Assembly: GCA_017557475.1 (NCBI GenBank)
Contig: JAFYYO010000156.1
Location: 1 to 19,289, forward strand
Reading direction: 5' to 3'
DNA: 19,289 bases
Origin: Bacteroidaceae bacterium
GTDB lineage: Bacteria > Bacteroidota > Bacteroidia > Bacteroidales > Bacteroidaceae
In this document: one piece after another, positions 1 through 6,711 of the stretch
Layout of the letters: every line of letters begins with the position of its first letter
Numbering within the stretch: position 1 is the first letter of the stretch
Notes under the pieces: generated by a model
The model's input: only the letters and a program-made list of their open reading frames with translations
What the model was told of the DNA's origin: nothing
Database searches by the model: none
Translations under genes and position numbers: made by a program

Positions 1-191
1 GGGAGGGGGTGGAGGAAGAACTACTTCTATTCTTTTATTTATTATTATTATTTTATTATAAGTATATATATAGTTATATATTATATATATAATTAATTAT
101 AAATAAATAAGATAAGTAATAATCTAATATTTCTTTCCTTTTGTGCAGACAGGGTAGGGGGGCTTATATCGAAACTGTCATTTGTCATCTG
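1..191. other. Gene-free AT-rich stretch downstream of cutC
   Basis: No convincing coding region is visible on either strand. Bases about 30-135 are almost entirely A and T, made of runs such as TTA and TA repeats, followed by a short G-rich patch at about 151-162. Immediately 3' of the cutC stop (minus strand) there are three near-tandem copies of an ATGACA-like motif (177-194). I see no clear terminator hairpin for cutC. The first bases (GGGAGGGGG) may belong to something outside the window. Confidence 0.6.
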
Positions 192-872
192 TCACGAAGC
201 ACTTTCCCTTAACATGTGGGTGATGACTCTAACTTGCTCTGTATCAGTGTGCCCGTCCTTGCGTAGAGAGCCGTGTATCTCGCGGGCTCCTGTCTCAGAG
301 AGGATTTTGAGGGCGTTTTTCGCGTTAACTCCAGCACCAGGCATGATGATAAGCCTTCCTGCGGACTGCTCAACAAGCTCCTTAATCAAAGGAATGCCTT
401 GCTCTGCAGTCGCTGCCTGACCAGAGGTGAGAAGTCGGTGACAACCTAAAGAAATAATCTTCTCCAGAGCCTCCAAAGGCTTCGTGCAGACATCGAAAGC
501 GCGGTGGAAAGTGATGCTCAAGCCCTCTGCCTCGCCTACAAGACGACGAACAGTCTCCTCATCGACGCTCCCATCAGGCCTCAAAGCACCAATTACAACA
601 CCATTTGCCCCCAGTTTTTGGGCCTGGCGAATGTCATGAAGCATCGTTTCGACCTCATCTTCATTATAGATGAAGTCACCTTCTCTGGGGCGAATCAGCA
701 CCTGAACAGGAATCCCCAGGCCGATTGCAGACGCCATCATCTCTGCAGATGGCGTCAGTCCATCCACTTCAAGAGCCCTGCAAAGCTCAATTCGATGTGC
801 TCCGCCTTCTTTGGCTGCACGGACACTCTGCAAGTCTCCGCAGCAAACCTCTAAACATTTATCATTTACCAT
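192..872 (-). CDS. cutC: CutC family protein
   Basis: A 226-residue protein of the CutC family (TIM-barrel fold), historically linked to copper homeostasis although the biochemical activity is not settled. The family pattern is clear. LEVCCGD at the N-terminus is followed by GGAHRIELC (about 23-31), then RPREGDF with a following Tyr, GVVIGAL, TFHRAFD, LLTSGQ, MPGAGVNAKN and EIHGS near the C-terminus. The length is slightly short of the usual 240-250 residues. The start is fixed by an in-frame TAG directly before the ATG. The first codons (MVNDK) lie in an ATGGTAAATGATAAATG simple repeat, so the N-terminus appears to be built from repeat DNA. The gene has its own promoter at about 1010 with a terminator-like hairpin between promoter and start. 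Probably monocistronic. Product family is secure; cellular role is not. Confidence 0.9.
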   Translation of the reverse strand: MVNDKCLEVCCGDLQSVRAAKEGGAHRIELCRALEVDGLTPSAEMMASAIGLGIPVQVLIRPREGDFIYNEDEVETMLHDIRQAQKLGANGVVIGALRPDGSVDEETVRRLVGEAEGLSITFHRAFDVCTKPLEALEKIISLGCHRLLTSGQAATAEQGIPLIKELVEQSAGRLIIMPGAGVNAKNALKILSETGAREIHGSLRKDGHTDTEQVRVITHMLRESAS

Positions 873-919
873 CTACTATCTATTGTCTGCTTAATCTTGA
901 ACTCCTAAACGGATAGGCT

Positions 920-956
920 AAAAAAAGAAGAGAGTGGCTTCGCAGCTTCTCTCTTC
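920..956 (-). terminator. Intrinsic terminator in the cutC leader
   Basis: Read on the minus strand, GAAGAGAG pairs perfectly with CTCTCTTC (outer arms 949-956 and 927-934). An inner GCT/AGC stem is closed by a GCGA tetraloop. Seven uridines follow (plus-strand A run 920-926). It lies downstream of the cutC promoter and upstream of the cutC start, so it can act as a conditional attenuator. It could also simply stop read-through from the BadF-type gene. Confidence 0.7.
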
Positions 957-1003
957 CTTGGTATTAGCTTTAGTTTAAGGTAAAAAGATTGTTTTCAGGA
1001 TAA
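920..1003 (-). ncRNA. Candidate short leader RNA or sRNA upstream of cutC
   Basis: A promoter box (1010-1017) predicts transcription starting near 1003 on the minus strand, and an intrinsic terminator ends near 920. The result would be a transcript of about 80 nt that stops before the cutC start at 872. The interval has no ATG on this strand, so a leader peptide is unlikely. It is either an attenuated 5' leader of cutC or an independent small RNA. No known RNA family was recognised. The promoter and terminator are read from sequence; the RNA itself is inference. Confidence 0.4.
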
Positions 1004-1009
1004 CGGATG

Positions 1010-1040
1010 CAAAGTTAGGGAATTATTATGCACAATGCAA
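1010..1040 (-). promoter_or_regulatory. Bacteroidetes-type promoter for cutC leader
   Basis: On the minus strand a TTG (1038-1040) is separated by 20 bp from TAACTTTG (1010-1017). This fits the Bacteroidetes primary sigma consensus of TTTG, about 19-21 bp, then TAnnTTTG. It is one of the better promoters in the window because both elements are present. Confidence 0.65.
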
Positions 1041-1097
1041 GCCGCTATCTTATGTTATTTAACATGTTTCTACATTTTGCGCATGAAAGTATAAGGT

Positions 1098-1952
1098 TTA
1101 TTGCTCTCGAAGATGATATTGTACAATTTCATCTATGGGGCGACGCAAAATACGACCTATTTGCATGCCTTCAACCTCTGCTGCTTCCTTAAGTTCCTCT
1201 TCGAACTGATAAGCGATACCTCCCACGCAATTAATGGGCATCGTTTTGTGCCCATATACGGCAATATTTCGCTCTATAAACAGGCGGAAAGCATCGACCA
1301 GCATCTTATGAATGGCAAAACTGGAACGGCGTTCGACAATAAATGGAACCAACGAAGCAAGGAAAGTGTTGGCTGCAGGCTGTCGGTAGATACGCTCTAT
1401 GATGCCTGACATGGTTGTATTATATTTGCTGCAGAAGTCATCCTTAAGAGTCTTGGGCAATGTCCCTTTGAAGAGCCCGTTTAACAAGGTCTTGCCCAGG
1501 AAGGAGCCACTTCCTTCGTCGCCAAGAATATAGCCCAGTGGCGGAGTGTGCATAACGATGTCCTTACCGTCATAGAGGCAACTGTTAGAGCCTGTTCCAA
1601 GTATGCAAGCGATGCCTGGCTCGTTTCCACAAAGGGCACGAGCCGCTCCCAGCAAGTCACTCTTTACCTCGACCTGACATCTGGCAAACAGTTCTTTAAT
1701 GACATTCTGTACTGTCTGGCTGAAAGGCTCAATGCATCCTGCACCATAGAAATAGACGGCTTGCAGCTCAATTGTCTGTGGAATTAGGGACAATAACTGG
1801 TGATATACCACATTATATATATAATCGCGCGTGTCGCGCGCGGGATTGATACCATCGGTATGCAATTCGAAGTGCTCCCCATCAGGCTTGGTGATCAGCC
1901 AATCCGTCTTAGTGGAACCGCTATCTGCAATAAGTAATACTTTGTTCGTCAT
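1098..1952 (-). CDS. BadF/BadG/BcrA/BcrD-type ATPase, N-acetylglucosamine kinase-like
   Basis: A 284-residue sugar-kinase/ASKHA-fold protein. The phosphate-1 loop DSGSTKTD is at residues 10-17, a second nucleotide-binding loop LGTGSNSCLYDG at about 118-129, and a glycine-rich GYILGDEGSGSFLGK block at about 140-154. This combination is characteristic of the BadF/BadG domain as found in N-acetylglucosamine kinase-like proteins of Bacteroidales, so ATP-dependent phosphorylation of an amino sugar is the best guess. The substrate cannot be read from sequence. No signal peptide; cytoplasmic. The start is only 10 nt beyond the U-rich tail of the secG terminator, and I found no TAnnTTTG box directly upstream, so expression may rely on read-through or an unrecognised promoter. 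Confidence 0.85.
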   Translation of the reverse strand: MTNKVLLIADSGSTKTDWLITKPDGEHFELHTDGINPARDTRDYIYNVVYHQLLSLIPQTIELQAVYFYGAGCIEPFSQTVQNVIKELFARCQVEVKSDLLGAARALCGNEPGIACILGTGSNSCLYDGKDIVMHTPPLGYILGDEGSGSFLGKTLLNGLFKGTLPKTLKDDFCSKYNTTMSGIIERIYRQPAANTFLASLVPFIVERRSSFAIHKMLVDAFRLFIERNIAVYGHKTMPINCVGGIAYQFEEELKEAAEVEGMQIGRILRRPIDEIVQYHLREQ

Positions 1953-1961
1953 AAAGGTGGT

Positions 1962-2003
1962 TGAAGAGAAAACCCCCGCCTCCCTTTCAGGGAATGCAGG
2001 GGC
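1962..2003 (-). terminator. Intrinsic terminator after secG
   Basis: On the minus strand a GC-rich hairpin (5' arm CCCCTGCATTCCC, loop TGAAA, 3' arm GGGAGGCGGGGG, plus-strand 1973-2002) is followed by TTTTCTCTT. It sits 28 bp after the secG stop and just before the BadF-type gene. It probably ends the rlmN-to-secG operon. Its sequence also resembles dispersed palindromic repeats, so it might be a captured repeat. Confidence 0.75.
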
Positions 2004-2029
2004 ATGTGTTGTTTCTTTAGTAGCTTCTG

Positions 2030-2377
2030 TTACTCTGCAGGAGTTTCTGCAGGAGCATCAGTAGCAGCGGGCTGCTCCATAGCGGGCACATTGCCAGGAT
2101 TGGTGGCTGCCTGCTCTATGGCTTGTTGCTGCATTACAGAGTCATTACGGCTTGCACCAGGCAGGAAGGCGACACTGATAACACTGAGGAAAATCATTGC
2201 ACCTGCAAGAAACCAGGTTGCTTTCTCAATAAAGTTTGTTGTCTTGGGAGCACCAAGAATCTGGTTGTTGTTGGAGTAGTCAGCAGCCAAACCGCCGCCT
2301 TTAGATTCCTGAATCAGTACGATAAGGCACATAAGAATGGAGGCCAATACAATCAGGATAACGATAGATGTGTACAT
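2030..2377 (-). CDS. secG: Preprotein translocase subunit SecG
   Basis: A 115-residue inner-membrane protein matching SecG, the accessory subunit of the SecYEG channel. Two hydrophobic segments (about residues 3-22 and 52-71) flank the hallmark cytoplasmic loop containing QESKGGGLA (about 23-31). The C-terminal tail is low-complexity, rich in Ala, Pro, Gln and Glu, as often seen in Bacteroidetes SecG. The ATG follows the stop of the preceding TPR-like gene by one base, so it is co-transcribed as the last gene of the rlmN operon, with a terminator after it. Identification rests on topology, the loop motif and conserved context. Confidence 0.92.
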   Translation of the reverse strand: MYTSIVILIVLASILMCLIVLIQESKGGGLAADYSNNNQILGAPKTTNFIEKATWFLAGAMIFLSVISVAFLPGASRNDSVMQQQAIEQAATNPGNVPAMEQPAATDAPAETPAE

Positions 2378-2378
2378 G

Positions 2379-3116
2379 TTATTTGTGTTTATTATTTATT
2401 ATAAGTTTCTCGAGAAATCGAATTTGGTCTGCAAAGTAACGATTTTTTTTTGGATATTTCAAGGAAAGTTGCCTGATAATTTTCACTGCGTTCTCATATT
2501 TGCCTTGTTTGATGTAAATTCCGGCCATTATTTCAGTCAGAATTTCATTATTTTCGTCATTTTGCGTCGTTTGGTTGTCTTCCGATTGCTCCTCTTCTTG
2601 TTTGGTTTCGATGTTATCGTCGAGGACAAACCTTCCATGTTCATTTTCGAGGAAGTCTTCAACAACACCTCCGCCGTTCATAGGCAATTCCTCCTGCCTC
2701 TTTCCGCCTTGCAGACTTTCTTGCTGCAAAAGATAACCGATATAGTCTTGAGCTGCATCGATAGGATGATTCATTGGCGTGACTGGAGACTGAGCATCGA
2801 GGAAGTTGTCGATGAGGCTTACTGTGCGAGAAGTTGAAGCTTCGTCTGTCTCATCATAGCGCTTGCGTTCTTCAGGATGAGTGTAGTGAGGCTCTTCTGT
2901 AAGGTGAAAAATCGCTTCCCTGCTTGGAACGAGGATAGCAGTCTTCCGCAAAGTCTCATCGTAAGCAGGGTCGTGCTTCTTGTATAGAGCCTGCAATAGC
3001 AAGATGCGAGCAACATGAAAGTATGGATGTTCCTTTGTGAGCGCTTGTAACTGACTTATCGCGTTGTCATCGATGGTGTCAGGTCGTCGGAGATAATCTA
3101 TGATATGTCTTTGCAT
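2379..3116 (-). CDS. Uncharacterised TPR-like protein between lptE and secG
   Basis: A 245-residue soluble protein without signal peptide or membrane segment. The N-terminal half (about 1-80) looks helical, with a HPYFHVARILLLQALYKKH stretch reminiscent of a TPR-type helical pair. The middle is acidic and low-complexity (about 160-195, rich in Glu, Gln, Asn and Asp). The last 50 residues form a TPR-like repeat (EIMAGIYIKQGKYENAVKII followed by SLKYPKKNRYFADQI). Proteins of this layout occur between lptE and secG in Bacteroidales genomes and are usually annotated only as TPR-containing. It starts 12 bp after the lptE stop and ends one base before the secG start, so translation is probably coupled. 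An adaptor role at the envelope assembly machinery is possible but only contextual. Confidence 0.75.
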   Translation of the reverse strand: MQRHIIDYLRRPDTIDDNAISQLQALTKEHPYFHVARILLLQALYKKHDPAYDETLRKTAILVPSREAIFHLTEEPHYTHPEERKRYDETDEASTSRTVSLIDNFLDAQSPVTPMNHPIDAAQDYIGYLLQQESLQGGKRQEELPMNGGGVVEDFLENEHGRFVLDDNIETKQEEEQSEDNQTTQNDENNEILTEIMAGIYIKQGKYENAVKIIRQLSLKYPKKNRYFADQIRFLEKLIINNKHK

Positions 3117-3128
3117 AATGGAGTTTCT

Positions 3129-3641
3129 TTACCAGTTAGCCACAGTGGCATTGAAGATTTGGTCGACGATGTCTTTCGTCATTTGGGTGACGAGTTCTTC
3201 CTGAACTGCATTGAGCTGTTGGGAAGCATCGTAATCAGTGGTTGCCGTAAACTGTCGTTCGAAATCGTCAGAGTGCTTCTTGTTATTGACGAAACGAACA
3301 TTAACGGTCATTTTAAGTTGTACCTGATTACTATAGCCGCTACTGGAAATTCCTTTGTTGAATTGGTCGAAGGCGACAATCTCACCAGCCAGTTGCATGT
3401 CGCCGTTCTTCTTAACCTGACGAAGTTTTGTCTGAGTGGCATAGACATCCGTAAGTCTGTTTTGGAAGATGCTCTGCATGGGTGCCCAAACGTAAGCGCT
3501 ACGAATGGGGAAGTTGTCTATCTGAATGGTTTTCGTCAGGGTATAATCGATGCTGGCACCATTGAAGCGATAGCTGATAGTGCATGCCGAAAAGAGCAAC
3601 ACTACCAGGAACAGTAGGACAATATGATGTCTTCTATTCAT
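3129..3641 (-). CDS. lptE: LptE-family LPS assembly lipoprotein
   Basis: A lipoprotein of about 170 residues. The N-terminus MNRRHHIVLLFLVVLLFSAC is a typical lipoprotein signal peptide with lipobox FSAC, so the mature protein is lipidated on Cys. The rest matches the Bacteroidetes LptE-like family: YRFNGASIDY just after the lipobox, then a central QVQLKMTVNVRF strand region and a C-terminal helix. LptE plugs the LptD barrel and helps insert LPS in the outer membrane. I chose the ATG at 3641 because it gives the cleanest signal peptide. An ATG at 3650 adds three residues. Either start overlaps the end of the sigma-54 regulator gene (8 or 17 bp), so the two are translationally coupled. Confidence 0.85.
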   Translation of the reverse strand: MNRRHHIVLLFLVVLLFSACTISYRFNGASIDYTLTKTIQIDNFPIRSAYVWAPMQSIFQNRLTDVYATQTKLRQVKKNGDMQLAGEIVAFDQFNKGISSSGYSNQVQLKMTVNVRFVNNKKHSDDFERQFTATTDYDASQQLNAVQEELVTQMTKDIVDQIFNATVANW

Positions 3642-4848
3642 CAATTCCATAGGCTTTTATCTTCCTGTAAAGCGTTCGTTCACTGATGCCAAGCTCTTCT
3701 GCCGCAAGTTTACGCTTGTAGTGATTGCGTTGAAGGGCGAGCAGAATGTTTCGCTTCTCCATATCACCAATGTTGAGTGTATCGTCATCGACGATTTCCT
3801 CTGCAGTAAGGATGTCCAAATCCTCTGGTTGAGTGTGCGGAGTTTTTTTCTGTGTCGAGATGGGTACGGGCATTGTTGTGCTTGATGGAGCTTCGTGCCA
3901 ATTGCCCCCTTGCATCTTCTCTTTAAGTTCTTGAACTTCCGAGCGAAGTTCGAAGACTGCGTGAGCCAGAATCTTTATCTCCTGTTCGTAGTCATGCTGA
4001 GAGTTCGAGTAGCTTCCTCCAATTGTGGCAATGCCTGTGTCGGCGTCGGAGTTAGGCGTTATACCAAGTCTCTCAAGCATTTCAGGCGTGATACTTCGGC
4101 TCTCTGAAAGGATGCTGAGTTGCTCCGTAATGTTGCGCAATTGACGTATATTACCCGGCCATTTGTAGGCATTGACCACCGCTTCGGCTTCTGGAGTGAG
4201 GCGTATGGGTTCAGGGATATTGTAACGACTGGCTGTGTCTAGGGCGAATTTCTTGAAGAGGAGCACTGCATCGCCTTGGCGTTTGCGAAGAGGGGGGATT
4301 TGGATGTTAATCGTGGAGAGACGATAATAGAGGTCCTCGCGGAAACGTCCGTGCTTGATGGCGTTGGGAATATCCACATTAGTAGCAGCCACGATGCGGA
4401 CATTCGTCTTTCTGGGAGTACTGCTTCCGACTCTTAGATACTCGCCAGTCTCCAAAACCCTAAGCAGTCGAGCCTGAGTGCTAAGGGGCAGTTCGCCAAC
4501 TTCATCAAGGAAGAGCGTACCTCCGTTTGCAGCGGCAAAATAACCTTCATGCTCACCGATTGCACTGGTGAAAGCACCTTTCTCATGTCCGAAGAGTTCA
4601 CTGTCGATGGTGCCTTCGGGAATAGCGCCGCAGTTAATGGCAATGTAAGTCTTGCCACGACGCTTGCTGTGGTCGTGTATGATGCGAGGTATGACTTCCT
4701 TACCCACGCCACTTTCACCTTGTATTAGCACAGAGAGGTCGGTTGGTGCGACCAGAACGGCTGTGGCGAGAGCTTCGCGAAGTGCTTCGTTTCGTCCCAC
4801 TATACCATAGCGGTTCATCAGTGTCTGCATATCGGAATAAGTGGTCAT
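3634..4848 (-). CDS. Sigma-54-dependent activator lacking a receiver domain
   Basis: A 404-residue AAA+ enhancer-binding protein of the NtrC type. It begins almost directly with the AAA+ domain: Walker A GESGVGKE (44-51), Walker B GGTLFLDE (109-116), sensor I VRIVAATN, and the FREDLYYRLS arginine-finger region followed by PPLRKR. A Fis-type helix-turn-helix ends the protein (about 360-404, LAAEELGISERTLYRKIKAY). No response-receiver or sensory domain precedes the AAA+ core. The sigma-54 contact loop reads GAFTSA (91-96) instead of GAFTGA. A low-complexity linker with a coiled-coil-like EQEIKILAHAVFELRSEVQE segment lies between the AAA+ and HTH domains. It overlaps the PdxA-like gene upstream by 4 bp (ATGA) and lptE downstream. 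Target promoters are unknown; control must come from a partner protein or dosage. Confidence 0.9.
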   Translation of the reverse strand: MTTYSDMQTLMNRYGIVGRNEALREALATAVLVAPTDLSVLIQGESGVGKEVIPRIIHDHSKRRGKTYIAINCGAIPEGTIDSELFGHEKGAFTSAIGEHEGYFAAANGGTLFLDEVGELPLSTQARLLRVLETGEYLRVGSSTPRKTNVRIVAATNVDIPNAIKHGRFREDLYYRLSTINIQIPPLRKRQGDAVLLFKKFALDTASRYNIPEPIRLTPEAEAVVNAYKWPGNIRQLRNITEQLSILSESRSITPEMLERLGITPNSDADTGIATIGGSYSNSQHDYEQEIKILAHAVFELRSEVQELKEKMQGGNWHEAPSSTTMPVPISTQKKTPHTQPEDLDILTAEEIVDDDTLNIGDMEKRNILLALQRNHYKRKLAAEELGISERTLYRKIKAYGIDE

Positions 4849-5651
4849 AATGCCTGTTCTGTGTTTGCTGTATTTTCGTTGTTAGGGCTTACCTGAGGAG
4901 CTTCGTTCTGTTTGCGCTCCTCGCGTTTGTCACGGAAGAGTTTGGGTAGAGGATTTTGCCGGACTTCATCGTAGAGGGCACGATTGCGCACAATGTCTAT
5001 AGCCGCATAGAAAGGATGTGTCATCCATGAAACATCTGCCAATCCTTCCTCTTCCTCGTTCGTTTGAACAGGAGAAGATGCCGTTGTAACGACGTCTTCT
5101 GTGCCTGCAAAGAAGCGAACAGGAGGCTCCTGCGAAAGATTCGTCGGGAGAGTGCTGCCTTCTGGAATAATGATGCCGTCGAAGTGGCAGGCAATGTCTT
5201 CGTTCTGAATCTGTTCAAAGGTGTAAGGACCATAAGTGTTGATGTTTTGTTCTGTCGTGACTTGATTGGCGAGTTCGGGGTTTTGCATCGAACTTTCCTG
5301 AACGATGGCAATGCGAGGATTGCGAATATCGAAGTCTCGCTCCAGGATGTCTCGAAGTTTGATAATATCATCTTCAGTCGGCTCCTTGGGTAGAGGCATG
5401 AAACAAGCTTTTTCAGTCACGACAACCTCGGTTGCATCGGCAGGGCACTTAATGGGCTCATCCGTTGGAGCAAGTACCAAAGCGTCCACATTCCCTTCCT
5501 CGAGGTCTTGCAAAGCGGCAGTCATACTATCTGCACCATCATAAGTAATGGGCGTACAGAGTTCGAACAAAGTCGGGTCGTCGAATACCTTGAGGAAGCG
5601 CTCCTCATTTGTTCCGTTGCCTTGCGAAATGGCTATCTTGAGTTTTTCCAT
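4845..5651 (-). CDS. Degenerate PdxA-like protein, probably non-catalytic
   Basis: A 268-residue protein that still aligns by eye with 4-hydroxythreonine-4-phosphate dehydrogenase (PdxA). The N-terminal KIAISQGNGTNEERFLKVF corresponds to the PdxA GDPxGIGPE region. ELCTPITYDG matches the 'tPvvyG' strand, NTYGPYTFEQI the GPxxADxxF region, and HPFYAAIDIVRNRALYDE with NPL the C-terminal helix. PdxA is usually about 330 residues and uses three metal-binding His residues (in HAGE, YHDQG and PDHG-type motifs). Here those places read QESSMQN, IPEGST and AGTEDVV, with no His. A basic/polar tail (KLFRDKREERKQ onward) is unrelated. Position between a DUF4837 lipoprotein and a sigma-54 regulator is the usual location of pdxA-like genes in Bacteroidales. 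It starts directly after the DUF4837 stop. Loss of vitamin B6 synthesis activity is inference. Confidence 0.7.
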   Translation of the reverse strand: MEKLKIAISQGNGTNEERFLKVFDDPTLFELCTPITYDGADSMTAALQDLEEGNVDALVLAPTDEPIKCPADATEVVVTEKACFMPLPKEPTEDDIIKLRDILERDFDIRNPRIAIVQESSMQNPELANQVTTEQNINTYGPYTFEQIQNEDIACHFDGIIIPEGSTLPTNLSQEPPVRFFAGTEDVVTTASSPVQTNEEEEGLADVSWMTHPFYAAIDIVRNRALYDEVRQNPLPKLFRDKREERKQNEAPQVSPNNENTANTEQAL

Positions 5652-6707
5652 CTAGTTCTGTTCTTTAGTCTTATCGGCCTCTTCCTCCAGTCCTGTGTCG
5701 ATGAGAGAGTATTGCTCTTGCGGAAGTTGCAGGGTGTAGAGCGAGCCTTCAAGTCTGCGAATGAGGCCGCGTTTCATCTTTTCAGGAGCATAGACGAAGC
5801 CCTCGACTACAATGACGCGATTCGTTTCGGTATCTACGCGAGAATGGCTGACGAAAGGACCTCCCATGCAATCATTCTCCATGTACCAAAGGCCACGCAT
5901 CTCCATTGCGTAACTGTTGTGTACGTTAATGGGCTTGACGATTGTGCAGAGCGAGTCGGTCTTCATGTACATACCGGGCTTTTCGCCAGGCAGGTTCGCT
6001 TTCATAGCGGAGTCGCGCTTGGCCACCATGTATTCCTTGTTGAACGTCTCAGGACCTTCGTATGGATAGCTATACATGCAGATGTTCTCCAAACCGCTTG
6101 CCGTATTATTGCTTGTCCAGAAGAACTGCTCGCCTTTCTTGTAGCTGGTCAGTTCCTTTGGAGCACGGAAGCGACAGGTGAAGATTTGCCAAGCAAGGTC
6201 GTAAGTGACTTTTGAGTACTTGTTCTCCAGTTCCTTGATGAGGCGGTTCATCTCAGAGCGTGTTAGGAAGTCGATAACCTCTTGCTTGTGGTCGATGCAG
6301 AACTGCCTCAAGTCCTCTTGGCTGGGACTGTTGATGGTGAGCACAATCTGATCCATTGCATACTTGTTGCGCATGAAGCGCATGCCTGTTCTGGAGAACT
6401 GCGTCTTGTCTATGTTGACCAGAATGATATTACGGAAGATGCTGAAGTTGGCGCTCATGTCTTTCGGTTCTATCTGTGTGATATGGAACGAGCGTTCGCT
6501 TTGTGGAAGGCAAGGAACATCTGTGTCGAGGATGTCGAACAGAGCCCGACCTGCAGGAGCGTTCCAGATCTGATTCTCGAGGACGACGAGCACCTCATAG
6601 GGGCGACCGCTGGCTTGCGGAAAGAACTGCTCCTTCTGGCAACCAGTCAAGAGAAGCAGGCAGCAAAGTGCTGACAGGGAAAAGATGTAGTGTCTCATAT
6701 CTTTCAT
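5652..6707 (-). CDS. DUF4837 family lipoprotein
   Basis: A 351-residue lipoprotein with signal peptide and lipobox LLTGC (lipidated Cys at residue 23 from this start). It matches the Bacteroidetes DUF4837 family by its organisation: ASGRPYEVLVVLE right after the lipobox, the IFRNIILVNID segment, a helical EMNRLIKELENKYS stretch, and a C-terminal MRGLWYMENDCMGGPFVSHSRVD region ending with a conserved GFVYAPE. The function is unknown; it is exported to the periplasm or outer membrane. The start at 6707 lies 4 bp after the rlmN stop. A second ATG at 6698 (MRHYIF) is equally credible. It belongs to the rlmN-secG operon. Confidence 0.85.
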   Translation of the reverse strand: MKDMRHYIFSLSALCCLLLLTGCQKEQFFPQASGRPYEVLVVLENQIWNAPAGRALFDILDTDVPCLPQSERSFHITQIEPKDMSANFSIFRNIILVNIDKTQFSRTGMRFMRNKYAMDQIVLTINSPSQEDLRQFCIDHKQEVIDFLTRSEMNRLIKELENKYSKVTYDLAWQIFTCRFRAPKELTSYKKGEQFFWTSNNTASGLENICMYSYPYEGPETFNKEYMVAKRDSAMKANLPGEKPGMYMKTDSLCTIVKPINVHNSYAMEMRGLWYMENDCMGGPFVSHSRVDTETNRVIVVEGFVYAPEKMKRGLIRRLEGSLYTLQLPQEQYSLIDTGLEEEADKTKEQN

Positions 6708-6711
6708 TCTT

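Noticed and set aside
1049..1075. ATGTT/AACAT inverted repeat between the kinase gene and the cutC promoter
   Set aside because: Only a 5-bp AT-only stem without T run; too weak to call a terminator or operator.
2337..2837. Plus-strand 166-residue frame over the secG/TPR junction
   Set aside because: Crosses two well-supported minus-strand genes and has no signal or motif beyond hydrophobic shadow of Lys/Asn-rich codons.
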